Shown: in pieces, positions 31,346 through 42,699 of the stretch
How positions within the stretch are numbered: position 1 is the stretch's first letter
Layout: each line of letters starts with the position of its first letter
Source of the DNA: Symbiodinium natans
Lineage: Eukaryota; Sar; Dinophyceae; Suessiales; Symbiodiniaceae
Reading direction: 5' to 3'
DNA: 64,000 nucleotides
Assembly: GCA_905221605.1 (NCBI GenBank)
Contig: CAJNDS010000091.1
Coordinates: 971,738 to 1,035,737, forward strand
The notes under the pieces: model-generated
Databases searched by the model: none
What the model saw: the letters and a program-made list of their open reading frames with translations, nothing else
Told to the model about the DNA's origin: nothing
Position numbers and translations under genes: made by a program

Positions 31346-31624
31346 GAAGCTTGGAAGGGTTGACGGTTTCGGGTTAGTGATTCGGGTTTAGGGACAAGGG
31401 AAGGGGGGGGGGGGGGTGGAGTGGTATGGTATGTTGTCGCGCTTGATCGGTTTAAGGGTAAAAGGATTGACTTCATTCATCTTGGCCTCAGAATCCCTGG
31501 CCCTGAAACCGGAAGAGACCTGAACCTTATAAATCCTTGAGGCCTAAGGTTAAATCCTGCAGCGTATCCCCCTCCCCCCCCCCCCCCCAAACAAAAAACA
31601 TATGCCCTTACATTTTAGGGGTTT

Positions 31625-31957
31625 TTAATATGGCCTGGAGGGGTGCAGGTGGCAGGACTGTAATTTATCAGGACTGGAGTACCGGCTCAGGAGACATTCA
31701 TTGACTGCCTCGGGCTTCACCCGCGCAACAAAGTCCGTAAAGGGGTTCGAATGAGAGGTTGAGGGAGAAGCCGGCTTGTGTAGGTGTATATCTGGTAGAC
31801 ATAACATGGCCTCTGTATTTCGTGGCGTAGGAAGTGTTTAGATCAGGGAACCCTAAACCAAACAAAACAAGAAGCGGGCAGAAACCCCTGACCTCTGCAG
31901 AAGTCCGGCCATTCGCTGTAAAGGGATGGTGGGCAGAAGCAACGCCTCTACAGCCGC
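31625..31957 (-). CDS. two candidate exons
   Basis: 31957-31859 reads AAVEALLLPTIPLQRMAGLL, exactly 33 codons between ATATTGCAG and a GTTTAGGG donor. 31810-31625 (after ATACAGAG, phase 0) reads SNPFTDFVARVKPEAVNECL and reaches a stop. Both have ordinary composition. They may form the 3' end of a minus-strand gene. Product unknown. Confidence 0.45.
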
Positions 31958-33296
31958 CTGCAATATGGGCCCAGAGTTTGGGGTTCAGGCTTTTCTGAAC
32001 CATGGTTGGGATGGTATCAAAATGTAATTGTCTATTCCTTACGGGGCTTACGTACCCTACAAAATGTAAAATGTTACCCCACTATGACAAAGACTAGGGT
32101 TTCGTGCTCAGGGCTCATGAGACTCCATACCCTGAGCCCCTGAACTCCCAGAATCTATACGCTACACGCCCCAAAGTGTGTCCACTTGCTGCTCTTGGAA
32201 AGCATAGGGTTTGGGGTTTAGGGTTTAGGGTTTAGGGTTTCGGGTTTAGGGTTTAGGGGTACATGAATCCCAGATGGCCAGCCCTGAACCCAAACGTCGG
32301 AATCCTGCAGCACTGAAGCCACGAAGCCCTGACCTACCCTGGACCCCTGGGAACGACGCTGGACCCCAAACCCGAGCTACCAACAAAAACCCTCGACTCT
32401 AAACCCTGAATCCCAAACTCCTAAACCTTAAACCAAAGTCCTCGACTCTAACCCCTCAACCCTTAATCCTAAAACCACCCTAAACCCTAAACCCTAAACC
32501 CTAAACCCTAAACCCTAAACCCTAAACCCTAAACCCCAGGTTGGGGTTGGACCCTGAAGCCGAGGGCCCCAACCGGGGGCGGCTTCTCCCCAGTCCTCGG
32601 CCCAGTGTGGATTGAAGTTGGCATGTTCCCACTTATACTAACAATCCTTAGTAGGGATTATCGCACCCCCTATTCGAATAGGGTTTTGGGTTTAGGGTTT
32701 AGGGTTTAGGGCAATCCCTATTAAGGACTGTTAAACTGTTAGTAGAAGCGGGGAACATCCCAAGATTTAAGGCTCTCGGAATCAGCCCTTGCTAGGGCCC
32801 TCACTTCGGGGTCTGGGCAGCAGGACATCAGGTCTTCGGGCTCTTACCTGTCTGCAAAAGAGTCGGTTCTCAACCCGGCACCCCAAAAAGAATGTAGCTA
32901 CTGTGGACCCTAGGTTATAGCATTACATTATTTAGGGTACTTCTCGCCCTGCTGAGAAGCACCCATGAACCTTCAAGCTTGACCCTGGACCCGGAGCCCC
33001 GCCCTCCCCCCTCAAGGGTTTAGGGTTTCAAGAGTTGGGTCTCAATGGTTTAGGGTCTCAAGCAGGTTTAGGGCCTCAAGGGTTTAGGTAGCCCTTTGTT
33101 TGCATGATTGGAGTAACTAATCCTTTTATAATCTCAATGTTCTGGGATTCTGTGGGTGGGTGGGTATCATATCAGAACCGTAAATATAATTTTACCATAA
33201 CAATGCTCGATCCGGAGCTGCTGAACTCTAAACCCTAAACCCTAAACCCTAAACCCTAAACCCTAAACCCTAAACCCTAAACCCTAAACCCTAAAC

Positions 33297-33392
33297 CCTC
33301 ATCTTGTGGTCGGGCGTCTGAGCCGACGCCAGCAACGGCGCGGATCCGCGGATCAGCGAGTCCACAGCTGCCGCGAGATGCCGCCACGGCGC
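33297..33392 (-). CDS. candidate exon, 32 codons
   Basis: After CCCTAAACCCCAG the frame reads APWRHLAAAVDSLIRGSAPL and ends MR at GTTTAGGG. The acceptor itself is a variant telomeric unit. The plus strand is also open, so the strand is not certain. Confidence 0.4.
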
Positions 33393-33793
33393 CTGGGGTT
33401 TAGGGTTTAGGGTTTAGGGTTCAGGGTTTAGGGTTTAGGTCTTAGGGTTTAGGATTTAGGTTTAGGGTTTAGGTTTAGGGTTTAGGGGTTAGTGCTTAGG
33501 GTTTAGGGTTTCGGGTTTAGGGGAGTTTAGGTCTGGGGATTAAGGGGCTGCAGGCTTTAGGTTTCTTGGGCTTTGGATGTTTCGGAAACTTGGGGCTTTT
33601 GAGCAGGTAGATCGAAAATTGAGGGTGTAGGGTCTGGGGATATTTGAGTTTTAGATTTAAGTCTTTGGGGTGCAGGATTTGGGGATAAGGACTTTGGGGT
33701 TCTGGGAGGCTTAGGACTTCGAGGTCTAGGATGTAGGGTGTGGGTGGGGTGTAGAGGTCTATTCAGTATTGAAGATTCGGGGGTTGGATTTAG

Positions 33794-33925
33794 TTGTTGA
33801 AAGACTCGAAGGCTGATGAAAAGCTTGGGCCAGACTATAGAGACTTCGTGGAGAGCTCATACAAAGCTCCCTATCCTCGAATCTTGACTTCGCCCAAGTT
33901 CGCTATCACATGCTGCGCATTGAAG
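33794..33925 (+). CDS. candidate exon, 44 codons
   Basis: After GGGTTGGATTTAG the frame reads LLKDSKADEKLGPDYRDFVE and ends CCALK at AAG|GTTTAT, exactly 44 codons. It lies among minus-strand candidates, so either it is a separate plus-strand gene or one of the strand calls nearby is wrong. Confidence 0.4.
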
Positions 33926-34724
33926 GTTTATCATGTGGTAGGACGGGGTGGAAATATTACCACGGTGGGCCTGTCTAACTTGAGGCTTATCCTGTGCTTG
34001 TGTCCTTATGGGCTCTAATTAATCTAGGATGGCCCCAAAAACCCTCAGAAAAATATTCCTGGATATGGGCCTCTCAAACCCGAATAAGAAGAATATGACA
34101 TGCACCAAGTAGTAACCTAAGGTCCCTAGAGGTGTAGGGTTGTGACTTAGGGGTTAAGGGGAGCTAACGGGTTTAGGATTCGGGGCCTTCGTCTTGGAGA
34201 CTTCAGACCGAGGGGTTTAGAGGTTCAAAGTGCAGAGTTCAGCTGAGGCTTTAACTTTTTCTCGAACCCTGATTCCGGGAGCCCCAAAAAGCCTACCGCT
34301 GTGTTAGGAAACCCCCTGTTTCGGTTCTCAAAGTTCCAGAGCACTTTGTCCTTATAAGAATGCCCTAAGCCCCAATCTGGCCCTAAACCCATCAACGTCG
34401 AGACACTGAGCGCTTGATGTCACCGCCATTCGTCAACCCGAAACATCAAGGGAGTCACCCTTAATTGTGACCCTTTAATGTACTCCTAATGTGGCCCTAC
34501 ATTTGTAAGGACCGAAAAAAACGTAAAAAAGCTGCCCTCAATGTGCCATCACCTAAACTGGAAAGCTCAGCCCTTCAGGGTTCAGGGCTTCGAGTCCGGT
34601 TTTTCGCGAATAAAACCCTAAACCCTAAACCCTAAACCCTAACCCTTAAACCCTAAACCCTAAACCCTAAACTAAACTCTAAACCCCAAACACCCAAAAG
34701 CCCCAAACTCCCCAGCAACCCCAC

Positions 34725-34789
34725 CCGTTGGCGCCTCTTCCACCACAGCGTCGCGCGACGCTCCCGAGGCCTTCCGAACGCGAACGATG
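34725..34789 (-). CDS. candidate exon
   Basis: After TTAACATCAG the frame reads IVRVRKASGASRDAVVEEAP, with donors GTGGGG or GTTGCT. It is flanked by a CCCTAAA tract on the left and a long TTTAGGG tract on the right. Product unknown. Confidence 0.45.
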
Positions 34790-34973
34790 CTGATGTTAAG
34801 GTTTAGGGTTTAGGGTTTAGGGTTTAGGGTTTAGGGTTTAGGGTTTAGGGTTTAGGGTTTAGGGTTTAGGGTTTAGGGTTCAAGGTTTAGGGATAAGGGT
34901 TTAGGGAGTAGGGTCTAGGGTTCTAGGGTTTGGGGGCAAGGGTTCAGGGCCCTTGGGTTTAGGCCCCTCGACC

Positions 34974-35216
34974 CTAACCCCTAGACCTTAAATAGACCGA
35001 AGGAGGTATCATTTTGCAGGCTTTAGCCCCAAAAGTAGGCATGATTGGATCACTCTGAGGCCTAGGATAAGCTTCAGACTTTCTGAGCTTCGGAACGAAA
35101 CATCCAAATTCATCCAAATCCGGAAAGCCGAGCAACTCTTCCCTCAGAAAAGACGTATCCCTACAGACTCTACATCCAAATCCCATCCACCCTGTCTCAC
35201 ACCCACAGCCCGCCAC
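34974..35216 (-). CDS. candidate coding segment
   Basis: An 80-codon open frame contains SFLREELLGFPDLDEFGCFV and FGAKACKMIPPSVYL, with ordinary composition, free of heptamer translation except at its very end. Boundaries unknown; it may be several exons' worth or one exon with flanking intron. Confidence 0.4.
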   Translation of the reverse strand: MAGCGCETGWMGFGCRVCRDTSFLREELLGFPDLDEFGCFVPKLRKSEAYPRPQSDPIMPTFGAKACKMIPPSVYLRSRG

Positions 35217-36007
35217 GTAAACCCCAAACCCTAAGCCCTCCGCAAAACCTAAACACTAAGCTAAACACGGTACTAAACCCTAGACCTATTTGGCCAGACG
35301 GTTCTGCCTTGGCCGTGCAACTGCGGCCAAGCTCAACGGCTGCCGTGAGAAGTAGGTCCTTCACAAACAGTTGGGGTTTGGGGTTTCGGGTTTCGGGTTT
35401 AGGGATAAGGGTTTGGGGTTTAAGGTCTAGCCCGAAGAATCCATGCACCTCATTATGCTGCAAGTGGACCCCAAAGTCCCTACATAGGAGGTACTTTAAG
35501 GCCTAAGCCGTCCCTATTTAGGTACATGGACCCATTGTGTGGGGTTCAGGGATTTGAGAGTATAGGACTCCGGAAAAGACGGCGCACTGGCCAGGGCTTC
35601 CTTTCCCACCGCGGTGACCAAAAGCACCCGAGGGGTGCGTATGGTCCATAAATCCTACAGGCCGGGCGACGGCAGTATAGGGGTAGATGACCCCAATCTT
35701 AAAACGAAGGCTCCAAATCGCTCACAAAGTTGCTAGTATTCACAGGCTTTACCCTAAACCCTAAACCCTAAACCCTAAACCCTAGTTCATGGACCCAAGA
35801 GTCGGTGGCTTGCAAGGCACCTCAAATCCCGAGACTCCTTGTAAGGGCTTCATCTAGGGTTGAGGCTCAGGTTTAGTAGGGTTTAGGGTCTAGGGTCAGG
35901 GTTTAGGGTTTAGGGTTTAGGGTTTAGGGTTAGGGTTTAGGGTTTAGGGTTTAGGGTTTAGGGTTTAGGGGTTAGGGTGCTCGTTCTTTGGGTTCTTAGA
36001 GCTCTTA

Positions 36008-36094
36008 GGGCTTTGGGACATAGGCCTCTTGCAGGGCTTGGTAGGCCTCGAGTAGACGGCAGGGATTTCTGGACTTGTACTCCAGGATTGTACT
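36008..36094 (-). CDS. candidate exon
   Basis: After CCCTTAACCAG the frame reads ILEYKSRNPCRLLEAYQALQ and continues to YVPKP. Product unknown. Confidence 0.35.
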
Positions 36095-36892
36095 GGTTAA
36101 GGGTCTAGGGTTGGCCGACACACAAACGAAATACAAAGTTCGGGCGTGGCTCCGCGCAGAAGAGCGGAGATTGCAGCTTTTTTGAGCGAAAAAAGGGAGC
36201 AAACAAGAAGACGAAAAACGGTTCAAAACTAACCCCACGCCCCTCCTCCTGAGCAGGTCCGCCATAGGCAGGCAGCCACGTCAGTGCTCGCCACTCGAAA
36301 TCCCAATCCTGAGTGGGATCTCGGATTTAGGGTTGTGTTGGGGTTTAGCCAGGGATGGGCTATATGAGGCCCTATAACCCCCCATAAGCAGCCCGTAAAG
36401 GCACAACCCCTAAACCCTAAACCCTAAACCCTAAACCCTGGAGCAAGTCTTAGTACAACCCTGCAATTTCACTTATCAAGCTGCAATGGGGCCTCGCCTA
36501 CGGTAGTGTTGCTTGGCCTTGGGCGTCTTTGGGTCAAGGAGCCATCCGCATTTTTCGATGTTCTCATGGTAAGACCTAAAGCAGTAAGGAAACATTGGCA
36601 GTGGTTAGGGATCAGGACTTGCACTTGTACTTACCGACATAAAGCCGGGCGACCCTACGTTTAAAGGTGATGAAACTTCAAAACCTCAGCCCCAACGCCT
36701 TTCAACGCCCCACGAAACCAAAATCCTGTAGCAAACGCCCTACATTTGTCTAATAGAAGAGTACCAGAACCAACAAAAGGGCGCAAGAGGGTGCCATTGG
36801 GCTACCAAGAATAGAGCTACATGGGGATAGGAGCCCATAGAACCATGTATATCTTATACCAAATCAATCTCAGTAAGCCCTCAACTTACTGG

Positions 36893-36974
36893 CCCAAAAC
36901 CCAATAAAAGCTGAAACTGAAACTTTCAGAATAAACTAAAAGTTGAAAGTTGGGTTTTGAGCCAGTAAGTCAAC
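36893..36974. mobile_element. MITE-like palindrome, family K
   Basis: The ends CTTACTGGCCCAAAACCCAA and TTGGGTTTTGAGCCAGTAAG are a 20-bp imperfect inverted repeat around AAACTTTCAGAATAAACTA. The second copy at 53616-53721 shares ends and centre. Confidence 0.8.
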
Positions 36975-38429
36975 CCAAAACACTCCCACTCAGGTCATGC
37001 CCTGATCTGAGCTTGACGCCACTTCATCTCCCAAGGCCTTTCGGAAACACGAAGCTTTGGGGTGTTCAGAGTTTCGGGTGTTTTCGGGCGCCTGGAGGGT
37101 TTTAGGGAGGTGTTGCGGGGGGGGGGGGCGGGGGGTTGGGGTCTAAGAAGTTCTGGGGGTGTTTAGGGCTTTAGGGGCTTCGGCTTCGGCTTTGAGAGTC
37201 CGGGCGTGTTCTGCTTCCTGGGCCTTGGAAGGCCACGGTCTGGTGTTTCAGGGTTGGAGAATTGCTTTGGGTGCCAGCGTTTTGTTTCCCTAAACCCTGA
37301 ACATCTTGCTTTTGCTTTAGGGAGGCCAGGAGTCAGGGCTCTACGGTTCCAGGGCTTAGAGTTTTAGGGTCTCGTTCGGGTCGTTAGGGCCTTAGGGTTG
37401 CTAACTTGAGGGTTTATAAGGTTTGGGGTTGAGGGTCCCTGGAGTGCAAATCCCTTGTGGAAAGCGTCTCCAGGGAAGCTGTGAAGGGACGCTAAGCCTA
37501 GATCACACAGCACCCTCCGAAAAACGAAGCCAGGTGCCTGTGTTTGTCAAAACGGTGTGTGGAAGGGATCCTATCCCTACAAGACGGGGAACCCTAAACC
37601 CGACCCTGATAGAGGCTTGGGGTCTGGTGCCGGGCTCAAGATACTTGGGGTTTTGGGTTTAAGGTTTAGGGGGGAGACGCGCTGAATCCGATTCTGCCCC
37701 GGGGTCGCGAAGGCCATGTGCCAAGCCGAAGCATGAATTAAACCCAAACCCAAGGCTCGGATCTTAAATTCCAAACGCTTCAAAGCTCTAAGCTCTGAAC
37801 CCCTAAACCCGAAGCCTGATACCTTGCGCTCTTTCTAAGCTCCCCAAACTCCAAAACCTTGAACTTGTTATACAGCCTCCAGTCGATTTCGCCCGGCCGC
37901 CAGAAAGCCATCCAGGGAGGGGGCCTGCGGGAGTGAGCAATTTCGAACTTTAGGAACCCTAAACCCTAAACCCTAAAGGTTTTAGGGTGGTTGGGAGTCG
38001 GAGTGGGAAGCTCTAAACCCTAAACCCTAAACCCTAGGCCCTTGGGTTTAGGGGTTCAGAGCTTTGGGAAATTTTAGGGGATTTTGGGCTGCGCTAGGGT
38101 TTAGGGTTTAGGGGTTAGGGTTAGGGGCGGTAGAGGTGAGCAGCATGCAAATAGAAGTGTGAGTAAGGCAACCTAGACACAACTCTAAATCACAAAAAAG
38201 AGTCAAGGAGTCCGGCCCTGACCCTGCACCCTAACAATCTTAAATCTGAAGCCCTGTGGGTTGAGATTCAGGGTTTAGGGTTTAGTGAGTTAATCTTTGG
38301 CCACTACAGGAAATACAACCCAGAAGCGCTTTACCCCTCCGTGAGGCACGAACAAAACCCATAAACCCTAACCTTAAACCCTAAACCCTAAACCCTAAAC
38401 CCTAAACCCTAAACCCTAAACCCTAAACC

Positions 38430-38630
38430 CTTGATGCGTCGGCTAGGCAGCCTCCGGCCAGTTCTCCTCACTGTGCAGCTCGAGCCACCAGGCCACGACA
38501 GAAGCCTGGGGAACAGCAAGTAGGGTTAGGGTTTAGGGTTTAGGGTTTAGGGTTTAGGGTTTAGGGTTTAGGGTTTAGGGTTTAGGGTTTAGGGTTTAGG
38601 GTTTAGGGTTTAGGGTTTAGGGTTTAGGGG
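38430..38630. repeat. unique block plus long TTTAGGG tract
   Basis: CCCTAAA repeats end at 38430 and TTTAGGG repeats run 38523-38630. The 93-bp block between is open on both strands (minus: SVVAWWLELHSEENWPEAA then a stop). It may be the last exon of the minus-strand gene at 39.6-42.1 kb, but the strand is not decided. Confidence 0.6.
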
Positions 38631-39624
38631 TTCATGGTTGGGGTCATGCAGATTCGACCTTGTGGGTCATAGCCTAAGCCAGAAACCTAGTTCATGGTTG
38701 GGATAATATTCTAAATTTAAACTCTTTATTCCGTATTGGGCTTGAGTGCCCATAAAAATGCAAAATTGTACCCAACTATGACAAAGGCAAGGCTTGAGGA
38801 ATCGTTTTTGCCGGGTTTCGGTTTGAGGGCCAAGGGTTGCATAAGGATACAAGTTGCCGGAAAGAAGGCTGCAACACAAATTGCCGAGCTAAACAAAAAA
38901 TACTCAACCGCCCTAAGCCCCCTAAACCCGAAACCCGACACCTGTAATCAACAACCTGGCCGCTGAACCTAAGATTAGCCCCGGCCCTTCCCTGTCTCTA
39001 GGTTTAGGTTTTAGGGAAATGGGGCAACTGGGTTTAGGGTGCCTAACCCTGCTTGAACCCTGAACCCCATACAACAATAAACTCAGACCCTTTACACCCT
39101 AAACCCTAAACCCTCAAGACCAGGATAAATAGAAGTTGTATGTGATTCACTCAGAACTTGCAATTTCGATGGGCTACAAGAATCCTTCAAAGAACCCGAA
39201 AGGCTGCCTGAGCCAGGCCTCAGGAGTGTCTCAAAAGGCCCAGGCCCCCAAGGGTTTAGGGTTTGGGGTTTAGGGTTTAGGGTTTAGGATTTAGGGTTTA
39301 GAGATGAGGGTTTGGGGTTTAGGGGGTCTGAGGGTCCGGAGGCCCCAATAGGCCACCCGCAGCCCCCAAGGCTCAAAGGGACCCGAAGGACTCCAAGAGG
39401 GTTTAGGGTTTAGGGTTTAGGGTTTAGAGGCCCCCAGCGTAGACCCCAACAGGCCGTCAAAACGAAGTTGGCAAGATTTCATTCGGAAGCAAAACAGAAC
39501 CCAACAAACCTCTCGACACAATTCCTATACAACTTCTACAAGCCCTAATCAAACCCTGTAAGCCCTATAAACTCCCTAGCCCTAAACCCTAAACCCTAAA
39601 CCCTAAACCCTACAAACCCTCAAC

Positions 39625-42075
39625 CCGGAAGGCCGGGCTCCCCGGGCGTAGCCAGCAAAGGCCCCCTGAAGAAAACGCTCCCCGAGGCTCAGGGCCTGGG
39701 CGGGGCTCCGCAAAAGTAGGGCTTGTAGGGGGGCTTCGGGTTTAGGGTCTAGGGTCTAGGGTTTAGGGCCTAGGGTTCAGGGCTAGGGCCTACATGGAGG
39801 TTCATGGGCACTTAGAACTAGGCTTAGAAGTAGGTTAACTATTGGTTAGTACCTTAGGTACTTACAACCCTTACAAGTACCCGTGAACCATGAACCTCTA
39901 AGTACCGGCTGAGGCAGCTTTGGGGCTTTTCGGAGTCTGCACGAGGCGTTGCCTTTGGAGGCGTCGGGCCAATGACTGGCTGCAGCCGAAGTAGCCCGGG
40001 CAGCAGCCTTTTCAGCTGCCTGCCGCTCCCTTTTACCAGGTCTGGCCCTTTGTGCCAGTAGAGCTTCCGTTGTTTTGTGCGCTTGGGCCTGGGTGCGACG
40101 GAAAGCCCACTCCTCGCCGCGTGAGGAGCTGGGCCAGTTCCTCCAGGAACTGGAGTCACTCCAATTCCACCAACCCTTGCAAGCCCTGCTGCCAGTCAGG
40201 GTTTAGGGTTTAGGGTTAAGGGTTTAGAGGTTTAGGGCGGATTTTACGGGTTTAGGGCTTCTGGGGATTTTAGGGGTTTCGGGTTAGCCTATAATATAAA
40301 CCCAGCTCGCCCTAGACATGCCACTCGTCAATGGCAACCATGAGGTATTGCACACGCTAAGACCGAATGAAAAAACATTTTAAGACCTGAGCCCTGCACT
40401 ATGCTAGGTTGGCCCATTCAACCCTACAAAGAATGTTGCGAAAGCGGATCCTGTCAAAGATGGTGAAGGGCTTACCCCACCCTAAACCCTAAAGCCCAAA
40501 CCCCAAAACCTGAAAAAAAAAAAAAACAATTTAGGGTTTAGGGTTTAGGGTTTAGGGAAAGTACCACACAGGCATCCCAAAGTCTGCTTGGGGCGCGTGC
40601 CCTGGCAAGTGGGGCAACCTGGCAGGTGGGGTTTGTGAGGCGAAAAGGAGTGCTAGGGTTTAGGGTTTAGGAATTGGGGTTTAGGATTTGGGGTTTAGGG
40701 TTTGGGATTTAGGGTTTAGGGTTTAGGATTTAGGGTTTAGGGTAGAGCTGGGCTCATAAGGTTTATGGGATTTATGGGGTTTCACAAGGGCTTATGGTAT
40801 TCTTACAGGGTGCTAAGTGGTTTATACGATTGATAGGGTTTATAAGGTTCTAAGTTTTTAGGGTTTGGGGTTAAGGGATTTACAGGGTGCTCAGGGCCTG
40901 ATAGGTTTCACGAGGAATAGGGGCTTCATGCAGTTTATAGGTTGAATGCAGCAGGTTCGCCAGGAGTTTAAGAAGATTCAAGAGGTACACCTTTCTGCGC
41001 TGATTGGGGATGGAGTAGGGTTTAGGGCCAGGGTTTAGGGTTTGGGACCTTTAGGGTCTGGCAAGAGAACCATAGCCCGTAACAGCGCTCTACTTAAACC
41101 GCCGTGTTTGGCTCTTTATTGCCTGTATGTGGTGATCATTGCACGGTGGCTACCCTAGACTTTGTTGGGGCACCAGAGATCCGAAACTCTTCGGGGCTTT
41201 TGGCTAAAACTCTTTAACCAAAGGAACCTCTCATCATTGGATTAAGTGTCTGGGGTTCTGCAAGGTGTAGGGTCTACAGGGTTTAGGGTCCCTTACAGTG
41301 CTTGCAGCCCAAATTCGAAGCACCCCCTCCTAAACCCTAAACCCTAAACCCTAGACCCTAAACCCTAAACCCTAAACCCTAAAGCCCTAAACCCTAAACC
41401 CTAAACCCTTCCCGGACGTGGCAACATGAGCCAGATCCACCCGCGCAATGCGAAGCGCGCACGCCACATCTCCTGGCCATGGCGGCGTTGTTTTGGGGTT
41501 TCGGGTTTAGGGTTTAGGGTTTAGGGTTTAGGGTTTAGGGTTTAGGGTTTAGAGTTTAGGGCGAGGAACCTAAACCCTAAACGCTACAGTTTCATACGCA
41601 ACCCTGAACCCTCAAATCCATAAAGCCTGAAGGCCCAACAGCGCAGAGGTCCGTTTGAGGCTTTAGGGTTTAGGGTTTAGGACGTCAAGCCCTTCGCATT
41701 CTTACTGAGGGGCCAACCGAGGCACCATTCGGGTTTAGGGTTTAGGGTTTAGGGTTTCGGGTTTCGGGTTTCGGGTTCCGGTTTTAGGACGAGATGCTTC
41801 CAAGATGCCTAAACTGGTACTTCGACAGCGATATGGCCTGATTGCAATAAACCCTGAACTCCCGGGGGCAAACCCTAAATCCTTAAACCCTATAGACCCT
41901 GTGAACCCTAAACCCTAAACCCTAAACCCTAAGCCCTAAGCCCTAAGCCCTAAGCCCTAAGCCCTAAGCCCTAAGCCCTAAACCCTAAACCAAAAACGAA
42001 AGTGGTGGATGCCGCCTGTGTTCAGCGCCTCGGTTAGGAAGCGCTTCCAGGCCTCCCGGACATGCCCCTTCCAGG
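39625..42075 (-). CDS. multi-exon gene of unknown function, Arg/Ala-rich
   Basis: Exons from 5' to 3': 42075-41991 (WKGHVREAWKRFLTEALNTG, donor GTTTAGG), 41462-41407 (DVACALRIARVDLAHVATSG, donor in the telomeric tract), 40185-39906 (280 nt, one base plus 93 codons, with EEWAFRRTQAQAHKTTEALL and KRERQAAEKAAARATSAAA) and 39695-39625 (ALSLGERFLQGAFAGYARGA). The large exon ends CCG|GTACTTAG exactly at the end of a family E element, so the element's terminus provides the donor. Phase 0 is kept from this exon to the next. The first two joins are not phase-proven, so exons are probably missing at 41.5-41.9 kb. No domain recognised; the 40 kb exon is helical and basic. Confidence 0.5.
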
Positions 42076-42149
42076 CTAGGGTCTAGGGTCCAGGGTCCAG
42101 GGTTTAGGGTTTACGGTTTAGGGTTTAGGGTTTAGGGCTTAGGGTCACA

Positions 42150-42680
42150 AGTAGAATGGGCCCCCCCTTCCATTGGGCGCATAAGCATTGCAACTTTGGA
42201 AACTGTCCTGTAATCAAAGCTATGTCTGAGCACCCTAAGCCCTAAACCCAAAATGCGCGGGTAGTCCTCTCAATTCGAGTTCCCTCTGGGGGTCCCCTGT
42301 TTTTTTAATACGGCACCTTCTTAAAACAGGACTTCTCAAAAGGGACCCCAATTTTGAGAACTGCGCACCTTCACAACACTTGCCCGATTCCAGAGACCCC
42401 AAACGAGTCGGGGGCTGGCAGCTCATAGTGCTTTGGGGCCACTCACTCTACTTGGAGGTTTATGGGTACTTAGAAGTAGGGTTTTGGGTTTAGGGTGCTA
42501 ATAAGTATGGTTACAAGTACCCTAAACAGGGTTATAACCACAGGGTACTATGAACCTCCTAGTAGCTTCAAACATTACCTACGTGCCAAATCTCACAAAA
42601 AAAACACATGGGCAAAGTTGCCGGTGTGCGTAATCTGGGGGCGGGGGGGGGGGGGGGGGGGGGATGCCGTGAAATAGTAC
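42150..42680. repeat. duplicated block, copy 1
   Basis: Blocks of 42150-42680 (ACAAGTAGAA, GAGCACCCT, CGCGGGTAGT, TGCCAAATCTCACAA, GTGCGTAATCTGGGG) recur in order at 46075-46300. Copy 1 contains a family E element and a 24-bp G-run missing from copy 2, which shows the insertion of the element. Confidence 0.65.
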
Positions 42681-42699
42681 CAGGCTTTATCGGGCTATC

